Positions 17,444-25,655 of a stretch of 46,735 nt of DNA are shown piece after piece. The position numbers were made by a program, and so were the translations under genes. Position 1 is the stretch's first letter. Each line of letters opens with the position of its first letter. Below the pieces are notes generated by a model. It was not told the DNA's origin and ran no database searches. It saw nothing but the letters and a program-made list of their open reading frames with translations. Origin of the DNA: Cocleimonas sp. (GTDB lineage: Bacteria; Pseudomonadota; Gammaproteobacteria; Thiotrichales; Thiotrichaceae); the NCBI GenBank assembly GCA_021647365.1, contig JAKIUW010000027.1, positions 1-46,735 of the forward strand, written 5' to 3'.

Positions 17444-17560
17444 CTAAGGCAGAAGTAATATCAGGCTGAGTAATAGTAGAGTTGCTAGAGATAGACGCAT
17501 CCATAAGCTCGAATACGGCGTATTCGTGATTGCTTTGGCTGTGATGCGATTTGTGTTCAT
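17444..17560 (-). CDS. Candidate leucine leader peptide (attenuator)
   Basis: Open frame of 38 codons between pssA and leuA, starting at ATG 17560. Eleven codons are leucine, ten of them in the last sixteen (ending LATLLLLSLILLLP), just before a TAG stop. This is the layout of leucine operon leader peptides. The stop is embedded in a palindrome (CTGCCTTAGGCAG), and a second small hairpin (GCCT/AGGC) follows. The leucine codons are mixed (CTA, TTA, CTC, CTG, CTT). A tiny membrane protein is the alternative reading. No strong Shine-Dalgarno is seen. Confidence 0.5.
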   Translation of the reverse strand: MNTNRITAKAITNTPYSSLWMRLSLATLLLLSLILLLP

Positions 17561-17591
17561 TTTTTAAAGTTAACTGATTTTTGTGATTAGA

Positions 17592-18371
17592 TCAAGTTTC
17601 TTCGTCGAGCGGTAGCTCTTTTGATTCTTTTCTTTTATCACGCAACCAATTAATTGGGCCTGATAACGAATAGATTAAGAAGATAGCAAATAAAACTTTT
17701 GGCGGATCAACCTGAATAAATGCAAAGGCTAATACAACACCCAGAATTGCAAAATGTGGGACCTTGCTTTTAAAATCTATATCTTTGAAACTATTGTATT
17801 TTACATTGCTAACCATGAGTAATCCTGCACAGATTGTCATAATTAGCGCGGGGATATGTATGGCCTTTCCTGAAACATCCAAATCATGCAACATCCAAAT
17901 CATTCCGACCATAATACCTGCGGCAGATGGACTGGGTAAGCCAATAAAATATTTTTTATCAACCTCTTCAATTTGCACATTAAAACGAGCCAATCGCAAA
18001 GCAGCACACGCTACATAGATGAAGGCAGCCATCCAGCCAAACTTACCCCATGCCACGCTTACTTCACGCATGTGTACTAATGCCCATAGATACATCACTA
18101 AAGCAGGTGCTAAACCAAATGATACAAGATCAGATAAGCTATCGTATTGTTCACCAAACTCGGATTGAGTATTGGTCCAGCGAGCCACACGACCATCTAA
18201 GCCATCTAAAATCATAGCGATAAAAACCGCTATTGCCGCTTTTTCAAATTGCCCATTAATGCCCGCAAGAATGGCGTAAAAACCGCTAAACAATGCGGCT
18301 GTTGTTACAAGGTTGGGGAGTAGATAGACACCCTTATGCGGTGTTGGTTTATCATCTTTAGCATTTGTCAT
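17592..18371 (-). CDS. pssA: CDP-diacylglycerol-serine O-phosphatidyltransferase
   Basis: Makes phosphatidylserine, the precursor of phosphatidylethanolamine, in the inner membrane. The CDP-alcohol phosphotransferase signature is complete: DGLDGRVARW, then GEQYDSLSD with both later aspartates, near residues 55-82. About seven or eight hydrophobic helices fill the 259 residues. This is the integral-membrane type, unlike the soluble E. coli PssA. It is upstream of leuA on the same strand. A terminator-like hairpin lies 73 nt upstream of its start codon. Confidence 0.94.
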   Translation of the reverse strand: MTNAKDDKPTPHKGVYLLPNLVTTAALFSGFYAILAGINGQFEKAAIAVFIAMILDGLDGRVARWTNTQSEFGEQYDSLSDLVSFGLAPALVMYLWALVHMREVSVAWGKFGWMAAFIYVACAALRLARFNVQIEEVDKKYFIGLPSPSAAGIMVGMIWMLHDLDVSGKAIHIPALIMTICAGLLMVSNVKYNSFKDIDFKSKVPHFAILGVVLAFAFIQVDPPKVLFAIFLIYSLSGPINWLRDKRKESKELPLDEET

Positions 18372-18437
18372 AATGTTATTTGAACATATTTTAGGCTTTG
18401 AATCAGGTGAATTATTATTAATTCACAAAAAAAAAGC

Positions 18438-18486
18438 AAAAAAAACGGGCACAAGGCCCGTTAAAAACTTCGATCGCTTAGGCGAT
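18438..18486 (-). terminator. Intrinsic terminator upstream of pssA (attenuator or small RNA end)
   Basis: Read on the minus strand: a small hairpin ATCGC/GCGAT (18486-18473), then a perfect 7-bp stem AACGGGC/GCCCGTT with 5-nt loop (18462-18444), running into eight T (18445-18438). No gene on this strand lies between it and the divergent fnr. A possible -10 (TAATAT at about 18510) is just upstream. It therefore terminates a very short transcript, either a leader ahead of pssA or a small RNA. The rest of 18487-18731 shows no clear gene. Confidence 0.65.
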
Positions 18487-18731
18487 TCTTATTGTTGTTA
18501 GCGGAGTCTATATTACAGTGGCATAGCTTTCTGAAAACTGAATCAGTTAAATATTTTACTTTTTATTTCTATAAAGTAGCGCCATCTATCTTTTTTCTTG
18601 TTCACGCTGAATTTTCCCCTTTCATTTAAAGGTTATCAATAATGCTCTAATAAAATGCCTTTACCTGAATTTAAGAGATGTTCGGTACGCCTTTACTTGC
18701 CTTCCCTGTAAAAAAAACATACCCTTCACTC

Positions 18732-19466
18732 ATGCGCCAACAACCCAACAGCCTTATTCAAAAATCAATTAGCTGCGATTCATGTAGCTTAAATAATGTT
18801 TGCATTCCTAATGGACTTTCTAAAGACGAAATTGATCAATTAGAAATGCTGGTTGATAAAACCGTTAAAATTAAGAAGAAAGAATCTTTATATCACTCAA
18901 TGGATAACATTGACGGTATATATGCCATCAAGTCAGGGGCAATAAAAACGTCCATATCTAATGCGGACGGCCAAGAACAGGTTTTAGAGTTTCATTTACC
19001 TGGTGACCTGCTAGGCTTTGATGCCTTTAATAGTGGAATCCATAGTTGTGACGCAACCGCTTTAGAAGATACTTTACTTTGTAAAATTTCAATGAATGAC
19101 TTTGATGATTTATGTAGTCGACTTCCAGGTATTCGTAAAGAAATGATGCATCAGGTGGGTAAAGAAATTGCACACAATCAAAGCTTGTTACTTTCATTGG
19201 GACAACAACAAACCGATGAACGCCTTGCAACATTTTTATTAGAAATGTCTACCCATTTTCAATCACGTGGTTTTTCTGGCAATGAGTTTGTTATTCCCAT
19301 GCCACGACAAGATTTATCTAACTACCTTGGCATGGCAGTAGAAACGCTTAGTAGAATTATTTCTCGCATGACTGAAGACGGCCTTATTAATATAGACCGC
19401 CGCTTAGTCAGTATTTTAGACATGCATAGACTTGAAAAACTAGCGCACTCTTCTTGTGAAAAATAA
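18732..19466 (+). CDS. fnr: FNR-type oxygen-sensing regulator
   Basis: Crp/FNR family activator of 244 residues from the ATG at 18732. This start places cysteines at 15, 18 and 24 (SCDSCSLNNVCIP), close to ANR/FNR spacing. An upstream ATG at 18678 is in frame but poorly spaced from its SD and adds an unrelated tail. A further cysteine at 106 (HSCDATALEDT) completes the likely 4Fe-4S ligands. The C-terminal HTH DLSNYLGMAVETLSRIISRM has the E-x2-S-R pattern that reads TTGAT-N4-ATCAA. The nor cluster carries such a site. Confidence 0.93.
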   Translation: MRQQPNSLIQKSISCDSCSLNNVCIPNGLSKDEIDQLEMLVDKTVKIKKKESLYHSMDNIDGIYAIKSGAIKTSISNADGQEQVLEFHLPGDLLGFDAFNSGIHSCDATALEDTLLCKISMNDFDDLCSRLPGIRKEMMHQVGKEIAHNQSLLLSLGQQQTDERLATFLLEMSTHFQSRGFSGNEFVIPMPRQDLSNYLGMAVETLSRIISRMTEDGLINIDRRLVSILDMHRLEKLAHSSCEK

Positions 19467-19504
19467 ATCACTACCTGTTTCTGCTTACCTGTAGTTATGT
19501 AGTA

Positions 19505-19592
19505 CGTAGTTACGGTAACTACGATGCTCTGATCATAAACATCATGTAACTCTGCATAAATTCTATGCATCGTTAAAAAGTGGGAGGGTGTA
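19505..19592. repeat. fnr-ppc gap: 9-bp palindrome and decayed palindrome-family copy
   Basis: CGTAGTTAC-G-GTAACTACG (19505-19523) is a perfect 9-bp inverted repeat 39 nt after fnr, an operator or hairpin candidate. At 19538-19592 lies a worn copy of the repeat family (ATCATGTAA ... AAAAAGTGGGAGGGTGTAC). The rest of the gap to 19708 shows nothing further. Confidence 0.55.
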
Positions 19593-19708
19593 CCTCCAAG
19601 TATATTAATCTTATTTCTATTTAGTCACTCAATACTTACTATTGAGCTTGCAAATTTTGGCAAGATAACTATTATCCCTCCACCCCTGAATTATATTAGT
19701 GCCTCCTT

Positions 19709-22522
19709 ATGAATACTGAAAACTCAAGTATGCAACACCCTGCCAATGTTGAAAGCTTACAGGATCAAGTTCGTATTGTCGGTCATCTATTAGGTGAGGT
19801 TCTTAAAGAACAAGAAGGTGAGGATGTATTCAATACGGTTGAAAACTTAAGACAAGGTTATATCAGCCTTCGTCGAGAGGATGATGATGCAAAGCGCCAA
19901 GCGCTCATGACTACCATTGAATCGCTCGATAGTAATAAACTCAGACAAGTTACCCGCGCGTTTAACGTCTTTTATGTACTTTCAAATATCGTAGAAGAAG
20001 ATTTTTTACATCGTGAGCGCCGTAAACTTTATCGCTCAGGCGATAATAAACTCTGGCAAGGTTCTTTCTTAGGCACGGTTAGTGAACTAAAAGAATCAGG
20101 CTTGAACGCAGATAACATGCAAAAAATCATCAATGAAATGCGCTATACACCTGTATTTACGGCCCACCCTACCGAAGCGCGCCGACGTACCATGATGACG
20201 TTACAACGTCGTATCTTTTTGATTATCGACCAGCTTAATGACAGCAACCTAACCGAAGAAGAACGTAACTCTATTCATAGACAGCTCAAAGCGCAGGTGC
20301 AAATATTGTGGCGCACTAGCGAAGTTCGCCACAATAAACCATCAGTTCAAGACGAAGTACGCTACGGCCTATTTTATTTTCACGCCAGCTTATTTGAAGC
20401 GATACCGATGATCTATCGCTATTTTGAACGCGCTACCCGCAAAGTGTATGGGCGTGGTGAAATCACTATTCCCAATATTTTAAAGTTTGGCTCATGGATT
20501 GGCGGCGACCGTGATGGCAACCCTTTTGTTACACCCTCTGTTACACGTAATGCTATTCGCCTGCACATGCAGGAAGCACTTAAGGAATACCATAACCGTG
20601 TGATTGATTTACGCAGTTTGCTATCTCATGACCTTGAATTTATTAAGCCTACCGATGAATTTCAAGCATCGTTAGATCACGATGAAAAAGAACTGAAGAA
20701 ACTCGCCTTTAAGAAACAACCAGAACTATTTTCACGTGAGCCTTATCGCCGTAAATTGCAATTCATTGCTTATCGCCTTAATGCAACACTAAAAACCGTA
20801 CAAAGCCGCATCAAAGGTAAACCCATCGCCTTACCTGCCTGTGCTTATGACAACGTTATTGACTTTTTAGAAGAGCTTAATTTAATCCGTGAATCATTAG
20901 TCAGCCACAACGATGAAGACGTTTCAAAACGTGAACTTAAAGATTTAACACGTTTGGTAGAAACCTGTGGCTTCTCATTGTATGAACTTGATGTTCGACA
21001 AGAATCTACCGTACACACCAATGCTGTTGCAGAAGTTTTACAGCAGTTCGCTCCTAAGCTTGATTACAATGGCTTATCTGAAGAAAAACGTATCAAAGTA
21101 CTTTCAGAGCTTATCAGCCGTAAACATCTACCCAAAGCGAATCCAGAATCACTTTCTGAAAACGCGATTGAAACACTCGAATTATTCGACACTATGGTTG
21201 AAATGCGCGCAGAAACAGGTGACCATATTTTCGGCACCTACGTTATCTCAATGACGCATGCCGCCAGCCACGTAATGGAAGTCATGTTCCTCGCAAGATT
21301 AGCAGGTTTGGTAGGCACGGATAAAGATGGAAAAATATTCTGTAACATTCAAATATCACCGCTATTTGAAACCATTGAAGATCTACAACACATTGTCGGC
21401 GTTTTAACCGACCTCTTCCAAAATACTGATTACATGACCTTGCTAAAAGCATCGGGTAACTTACAAGAAGTGATGCTAGGTTATTCTGATTCGTGTAAAG
21501 ACGGCGGTATTCTTGCGTCTCAATGGAATTTGTATAACGCACAACGTCAAGTGATTGAACTTACCAATAAATACAAAGTGAAATGTCGCATGTTCCACGG
21601 TCGCGGCGGCACAGTTGGTCGTGGTGGTGGCCCAACACACGAAGCAATTATCTCTCAGCCTCCTGATACAGTGCACGGGCAGATCAAATTTACCGAGCAA
21701 GGTGAAGTGCTTTCAAACAAATACGGCAATGTTGAAACGGCTGTTTATGAATTAGGTGTAGGCATTACAGGCCTACTCAAAGCCAGTCAATCAGTGGTTA
21801 AAAAGCATGGTCAGTATGATGAAAGCTATCATCAAGCCATGTCATCTATCGCGACTGCAGGTGAAGTGAGCTACCGTGAATTAACCGATCACACGGAAGG
21901 CTTTCAAGATTACTTTTATGAGAACACGCCCGTTACTGAAATTGGGCAACTCAATATTGGATCACGTCCTTCGCACCGTAAAGTGGATCGTTCTAAAGCA
22001 TCTATTCGTGCTATCCCTTGGGTATTTGGTTGGGCGCAAGCGAGGCACACCTTGCCCGCTTGGTATGGCATTGGCTCTGCACTAGAGAAGATCCGCACCG
22101 AAAATGGTGAAGAGCTATTACGCGATATGTATCAGGAATGGCCGTTCTTCAGATCGCTATTGAGCAATGTGCAGATGGCTTTGTTTAAAGCACAAATGGA
22201 TATCGCCAAAGAGTACGCAGGGCTATGGTCTGAAAAAGAACGCTCGATGAGCATCTACAACAAAATTGCAGATGAATACTATCGCACCGTAAAAGAAGTT
22301 TTAGGTATCGCACAAATTGATGCACTAATGGCTGAGACACCGTTATTGCAATATTCATTAAGCCGTCGCGAACCTTATCTTGACCCACTTAATCATATTC
22401 AAATCACCGTATTGGGTAGACACCGCAAGCATATGATCTCCTCACAAGAAGAGTCGCCATGGTTGGACGAATTATTGTTAACCATTAATGCGATAGCCGC
22501 TGGAATGCGCAATACAGGTTGA
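19709..22522 (+). CDS. ppc: Phosphoenolpyruvate carboxylase
   Basis: Carboxylates PEP to oxaloacetate to refill the TCA cycle; cytoplasmic tetramer. The 937 residues are close to the usual length. Catalytic signatures are VFTAHPTEARRR with His153, a LGYSDSCKDGG lysine loop, and the glycine-rich FHGRGGTVGRGGGPTH mobile loop. The C-terminal NTG end, seen in essentially all members, is present (GMRNTG). Stand-alone gene, with a two-armed palindrome directly downstream. Confidence 0.97.
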   Translation: MNTENSSMQHPANVESLQDQVRIVGHLLGEVLKEQEGEDVFNTVENLRQGYISLRREDDDAKRQALMTTIESLDSNKLRQVTRAFNVFYVLSNIVEEDFLHRERRKLYRSGDNKLWQGSFLGTVSELKESGLNADNMQKIINEMRYTPVFTAHPTEARRRTMMTLQRRIFLIIDQLNDSNLTEEERNSIHRQLKAQVQILWRTSEVRHNKPSVQDEVRYGLFYFHASLFEAIPMIYRYFERATRKVYGRGEITIPNILKFGSWIGGDRDGNPFVTPSVTRNAIRLHMQEALKEYHNRVIDLRSLLSHDLEFIKPTDEFQASLDHDEKELKKLAFKKQPELFSREPYRRKLQFIAYRLNATLKTVQSRIKGKPIALPACAYDNVIDFLEELNLIRESLVSHNDEDVSKRELKDLTRLVETCGFSLYELDVRQESTVHTNAVAEVLQQFAPKLDYNGLSEEKRIKVLSELISRKHLPKANPESLSENAIETLELFDTMVEMRAETGDHIFGTYVISMTHAASHVMEVMFLARLAGLVGTDKDGKIFCNIQISPLFETIEDLQHIVGVLTDLFQNTDYMTLLKASGNLQEVMLGYSDSCKDGGILASQWNLYNAQRQVIELTNKYKVKCRMFHGRGGTVGRGGGPTHEAIISQPPDTVHGQIKFTEQGEVLSNKYGNVETAVYELGVGITGLLKASQSVVKKHGQYDESYHQAMSSIATAGEVSYRELTDHTEGFQDYFYENTPVTEIGQLNIGSRPSHRKVDRSKASIRAIPWVFGWAQARHTLPAWYGIGSALEKIRTENGEELLRDMYQEWPFFRSLLSNVQMALFKAQMDIAKEYAGLWSEKERSMSIYNKIADEYYRTVKEVLGIAQIDALMAETPLLQYSLSRREPYLDPLNHIQITVLGRHRKHMISSQEESPWLDELLLTINAIAAGMRNTG

Positions 22523-22547
22523 TTGGACATATTTAAATAAACCCTCT

Positions 22548-22621
22548 GCACACCTCCCCCCCACTTTTACATGATGTTTTGTTATTCGTAAAAAACATCA
22601 TGTAAAAGTGGGGGGGTGTGC
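22548..22621. repeat. Two-armed palindrome between convergent ppc and GyrI-like gene
   Basis: The left arm at 22548-22580 and right arm at 22591-22621 pair through AACATCATGTAAAAGTG and a seven-base G/C run, with a loop of about 10 nt. The left arm has one extra CT next to the C-run. It lies 25 nt from the ppc stop and 12 nt from the stop of the minus-strand gene. Confidence 0.9.
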
Positions 22622-22633
22622 TTTTAATTAATA

Positions 22634-23083
22634 CTATTCAACTGCAATGTGTATTTCTATCTCATTTTGGCTTTTGTAAAATTCAAAGTCTGTCGTAAAT
22701 AACCTTGTATGTTCACAAGCTTCAGATGAAAAGTAACCCCAAATTTCCATCCAAGTATCAATAACAATTTTAGGCATTTCTCCTGTTGCACTAAAAACCA
22801 AATAGTTACCCGCTTGAAGTTCAATAAGCTCAAGCTTTTCTTTGCTCAATTTCTCATCACCATCAAATCCAGCAGTCACTGAGAACTCACCCGAAGCATC
22901 GGACTCGTAGTTATAATAAACCCCATAAACACGATCACCATGCATATAATCAACAGCAACCGTATCATCAAGTTTTTGCCATAAGCGCCCTATTTTTGCT
23001 GTTTCTACATTCATCTCATCAGTATTGTTTGTTCGAATACTAAAACCCTTTATTGTCTTTGCTTTGAGTTGAACTACTTCCAT
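22634..23083 (-). CDS. GyrI-like/effector-binding domain protein
   Basis: Stand-alone small-molecule-binding domain of 149 residues, of the GyrI/AraC effector-binding type. The pattern is recognisable in the opening VVQLKAKTIKGFSIRTNN, the central YGVYYNYESDASGEFSVTAGF, and the end TWMEIWGYFSSE followed by FEFYKSQNEIEIHIAVE. No DNA-binding domain is attached. Such lone domains bind amphipathic ligands; the role here is unknown. It is a single gene on the minus strand, divergent from the bufferin-like gene. Confidence 0.8.
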   Translation of the reverse strand: MEVVQLKAKTIKGFSIRTNNTDEMNVETAKIGRLWQKLDDTVAVDYMHGDRVYGVYYNYESDASGEFSVTAGFDGDEKLSKEKLELIELQAGNYLVFSATGEMPKIVIDTWMEIWGYFSSEACEHTRLFTTDFEFYKSQNEIEIHIAVE

Positions 23084-23205
23084 CGTGTACCTTCCGTCTT
23101 GTGATTATTGAATTAACCATAGATTAAGTTATTGTTCAGCTTTAAAATGATACAGTAAAAAAATCATTTAAAAATAACAATAAGAAGTACTCTCAGGAAA
23201 AAACT

Positions 23206-23568
23206 ATGGCTAATAGCACTAAAACACTCATCAAAGCCGCTCTCAGTACAGCATTAATTCTTGGCTTTGCTCAATCTGCATCTGCATTAAAAACGCAAGA
23301 AGAGCTTGAAGTGACTAAAAAGGCAGAAGCAACTGCAGGCAGAGAGAAATGTGCAGGACGCATTCTTGCAGGTTTAAATGATTGCCCAACAAGCATGCAT
23401 GCTTGTGCTGGAATGGCGGACGAAGATGGCGATAAGGAAGAGTTTATCTGGATGCCAAAAGGGTCTTGTGAAAAAATTATTGGCACACATGTTATTAAAG
23501 ACAAAAAGAAAGAGAAAGAAATTGTTATCAAAAATAATGAAAAAAATAAACCCAAAAAATCAAGCTAG
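23206..23568 (+). CDS. Bufferin-type (DUF2282) exported protein
   Basis: Protein of 120 residues. An N-terminal signal peptide (TALILGFAQSASA, cleavage near residue 27) precedes the DUF2282 core: EKCAGRILAGLNDCPTSMHA, CAGMA and PKGSCEKIIGTHV. These carry the four cysteines typical of the family. Members linked to a DUF692 (MNIO) enzyme and a DUF2063 partner are modified copper-binding peptides. Neither partner is present within the window, so this copy stands alone. The C-terminal tail (from about 98) is an unusual run of Lys/Asn/Glu residues. Periplasmic by signal peptide. Confidence 0.82.
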   Translation: MANSTKTLIKAALSTALILGFAQSASALKTQEELEVTKKAEATAGREKCAGRILAGLNDCPTSMHACAGMADEDGDKEEFIWMPKGSCEKIIGTHVIKDKKKEKEIVIKNNEKNKPKKSS

Positions 23569-23569
23569 A

Positions 23570-24079
23570 TCAACTCGCAAAACCTTTGGCATAGCCTTTT
23601 GGTCTAATCGCGACAACACATTCAACTTTTGTACACATCACGCCATCTTCTCGAAATAAACCATATTCGAAAGTGGGTGTACTGCGCCCTCTTTCTGCGA
23701 GTTCCTTGAAAATTGCTTCTTCCATTTCAAGCGGAAAATCAAAACGTAACTCCAAATTACTATTTCCTGGTTTTTGAAAGTCAACGGTTAGCCGTCTCGT
23801 CCAAACATGATAATCAGGAAAAACCCTAGCACAGGCTAAAGGAGCAATAGGATCAGCAAGAGAGGCTTGAAAACCACCAAACATACTACCTCCCATATTT
23901 CTAGAAATCCAAGTTAGCGGTAAAGTGATACGTACTTCTCGCCAATCATTATCCAAGGATGTAACCTTTAAGCGCATCATCCACCACGCAGGCCACCAGC
24001 CTAATAATCTTTCTTCTGAGAGAAGCCATTTGAATTTTTTTGATAGACTGATACCGCTAAATTTTTTCTTTTCTGACAC
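23570..24079 (-). CDS. DUF4442/PaaI-like hotdog-fold protein
   Basis: Protein of 169 residues resembling the thioesterase-like DUF4442 group. The hotdog core helix is seen in NMGGSMFGGFQASLADPIAPL (about residues 60-80), followed by strands VWTRRLTVDFQKPGNSNLELRF and a C-terminal CTKVECVVAIRP. An acyl-CoA thioesterase role is possible but unproven. It converges with the bufferin-like gene, the two stop codons being 1 nt apart, so the pair shares no operon. Confidence 0.75.
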   Translation of the reverse strand: MSEKKKFSGISLSKKFKWLLSEERLLGWWPAWWMMRLKVTSLDNDWREVRITLPLTWISRNMGGSMFGGFQASLADPIAPLACARVFPDYHVWTRRLTVDFQKPGNSNLELRFDFPLEMEEAIFKELAERGRSTPTFEYGLFREDGVMCTKVECVVAIRPKGYAKGFAS

Positions 24080-24158
24080 GTTTTATCCAACTTGTTAAAC
24101 AATGTATTGATTTTAGCCTAAAGAAAAAGAAAAGAGTTATAATTTATTGCCTCACAGC

Positions 24159-24187
24159 TTGACAATAAAGTCTATATCGCGTCTAAT
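24159..24187 (+). promoter_or_regulatory. Sigma-70 type promoter for the L21 gene
   Basis: TTGACA (24159-24164), a 17-nt spacer and TCTAAT (24182-24187; 5 of 6 to TATAAT) form the best promoter I see in the window. The predicted start near 24194 leaves a leader of about 94 nt containing an imperfect CTTAGCT repeat (around 24195-24233). Confidence 0.6.
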
Positions 24188-24287
24188 CGCGCGACTTAGC
24201 TAAGGCTAGTTTATTGTTAAGAACTTAGCTGAGAAACCATTAAGTTAGAATAACCCAATAATCACTCGTATTCGAAGGAAGAATAAA

Positions 24288-25049
24288 ATGTACGCAGTAA
24301 TCAAAACAGGTGGCAAACAATACCGTGTTTCGCCTGGTGACAAATTAAAAATTGAGACTATTGATGCAGAAGTTGGCGCATCATTTGATTTCGATACCAT
24401 ATTAATGATTTCTGATGGTGACAAGCTCACTGTTGGCACTCCCACAATTGCTAGCGCAAAGGTAACAGCTGAAGTTGTTGCTCATGGTCGCGGCAAAAAA
24501 GTTGAAATCATTAAGTTTAAACGACGCAAGCATCATCAGAAGCGTACAGGCCATCGCCAGAATTTTACGCAAGTTGAAATTCAAAGTATTAATGGCAAAG
24601 GTGCTGTAGCGAAGAAGAAAACTGCTCCTGCTAAGAAAGCAAAGGCAGCTGATTCAGACAGTGATGCGAAAATGGCTAAGAAAACTGCTCCAGCAAAAAA
24701 AGCTGCTGAGAAAAAAGCAGCTCCTAAAAAAACAGCAGCGAAAAAGCCTGCAACTAAAAAATCTGCTCCAGCTAAAAAGGTCACGAAGAAAGCTGCTGCT
24801 GACGATTTAACAAAAATTGAAGGTATTGGTCCAAAAGCGGCAGAAGCACTTGTTACAGCAGGCCTTGCTACTTTTGCAGATCTTGGTAAAGCTAAAGTAC
24901 CAGCTATCCAGAAAATCCTCGATGAGTCAGATGGAAAGTTCGGTATGATGAAACCTGCTACATGGCCTAAACAAGCTAAAATGGCGGCAGACGGAAAGTG
25001 GGATGAACTTAAGAAATGGCAAGATGAAATGGATGGTGGCATTGAATAA
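24288..25049 (+). CDS. rplU: Ribosomal protein L21 fused to Lys/Ala-rich linker and HhH tail
   Basis: Residues 1 to about 103 are a complete L21 (YAVIKTGGKQYRVSPGD start, FKRRKHHQKRTGHRQ motif, end near VEIQSINGKG), which binds 23S rRNA. Normal L21 stops here. This protein runs on to 253 residues: a histone H1-like KKTAPAKKA repeat region (about 107-170) and a helix-hairpin-helix segment (LTKIEGIGPKAAEALVTAG, about 175-193) with an acidic helical end. rpmA, the usual next gene, is absent; a terminator follows instead. Such tails occur on L21 in some other phyla. A nucleic-acid-binding role for the tail is inferred. Confidence 0.92.
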   Translation: MYAVIKTGGKQYRVSPGDKLKIETIDAEVGASFDFDTILMISDGDKLTVGTPTIASAKVTAEVVAHGRGKKVEIIKFKRRKHHQKRTGHRQNFTQVEIQSINGKGAVAKKKTAPAKKAKAADSDSDAKMAKKTAPAKKAAEKKAAPKKTAAKKPATKKSAPAKKVTKKAAADDLTKIEGIGPKAAEALVTAGLATFADLGKAKVPAIQKILDESDGKFGMMKPATWPKQAKMAADGKWDELKKWQDEMDGGIE

Positions 25050-25080
25050 GTTTTTAACTTACATTCATTATTCACAAAAA

Positions 25081-25110
25081 AAGGCAACTCATCATTGAGT
25101 TGCCTTTTTT
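25081..25110 (+). terminator. Intrinsic terminator after the L21 gene
   Basis: Perfect 11-bp stem AAGGCAACTCA/TGAGTTGCCTT with a TCAT loop, followed by further T. A run of A precedes the stem, so it could work in both directions. It ends the L21 transcript after one gene. Confidence 0.85.
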
Positions 25111-25312
25111 ATTTGTATTATTGGTGTAGCACTAACTATGATGTTATTTATTAGTTATAGATACTTGAGGAAACTCTGGTTAATCCCAATAAATTCCAGC
25201 AACGCCTCCGTTGGTATAATTTCCCGAAGGGAGCGACCATTCTGAAAATTTATGCCTAGGATCTGATATCTTGTAAGCCAGTAGAATTTTATTGGACTTA
25301 TTCAGAGACTCC

Positions 25313-25537
25313 TTAACTCAACCTATTATTTTTATGAGCCAACTTATACTCAAGTGCTTTAGCACTCCCTTGCTGATAAAGGGATTGACAAGACAAATAA
25401 AAATCAGACAATTTTGCTAAAACGCCAAGCTTAACTGCTTCGCTCTTACTATATGCAATATTTATTAAAATAAAAACTAAGAATACAGACAGCACTGTAG
25501 CAAAGAGGAAGTCAGCAATTGGTTTCATTATTTTCAT
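25313..25537 (-). CDS. Small membrane protein of unknown function
   Basis: Frame of 74 codons whose product has one strong N-terminal hydrophobic helix (residues 9-29, LFATVLSVFLVFILINIAY) and a helical polar C-terminal half containing one cysteine. Family not recognised. A second open stretch without a normal start follows directly downstream on the same strand (25180-25312). It lies in an AT-rich accessory region between the L21 gene and another unknown gene. Confidence 0.5.
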   Translation of the reverse strand: MKIMKPIADFLFATVLSVFLVFILINIAYSKSEAVKLGVLAKLSDFYLSCQSLYQQGSAKALEYKLAHKNNRLS

Positions 25538-25655
25538 TAAAAAATGCTAACAAATTAACAGGGAATAGTCTTTACTATTTAGATAAACGATAATTACCAT
25601 AAGATAACCAATGCACATTGGTGTTTTTATATAGATCGTACTATTTGGTTACTTT

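Noticed and set aside
24581..25087. Minus-strand frame of 168 codons opposite the L21 tail
   Set aside because: It is the complement of the Lys/Ala-rich repeats (giving Phe/Ala runs) and has no independent support.
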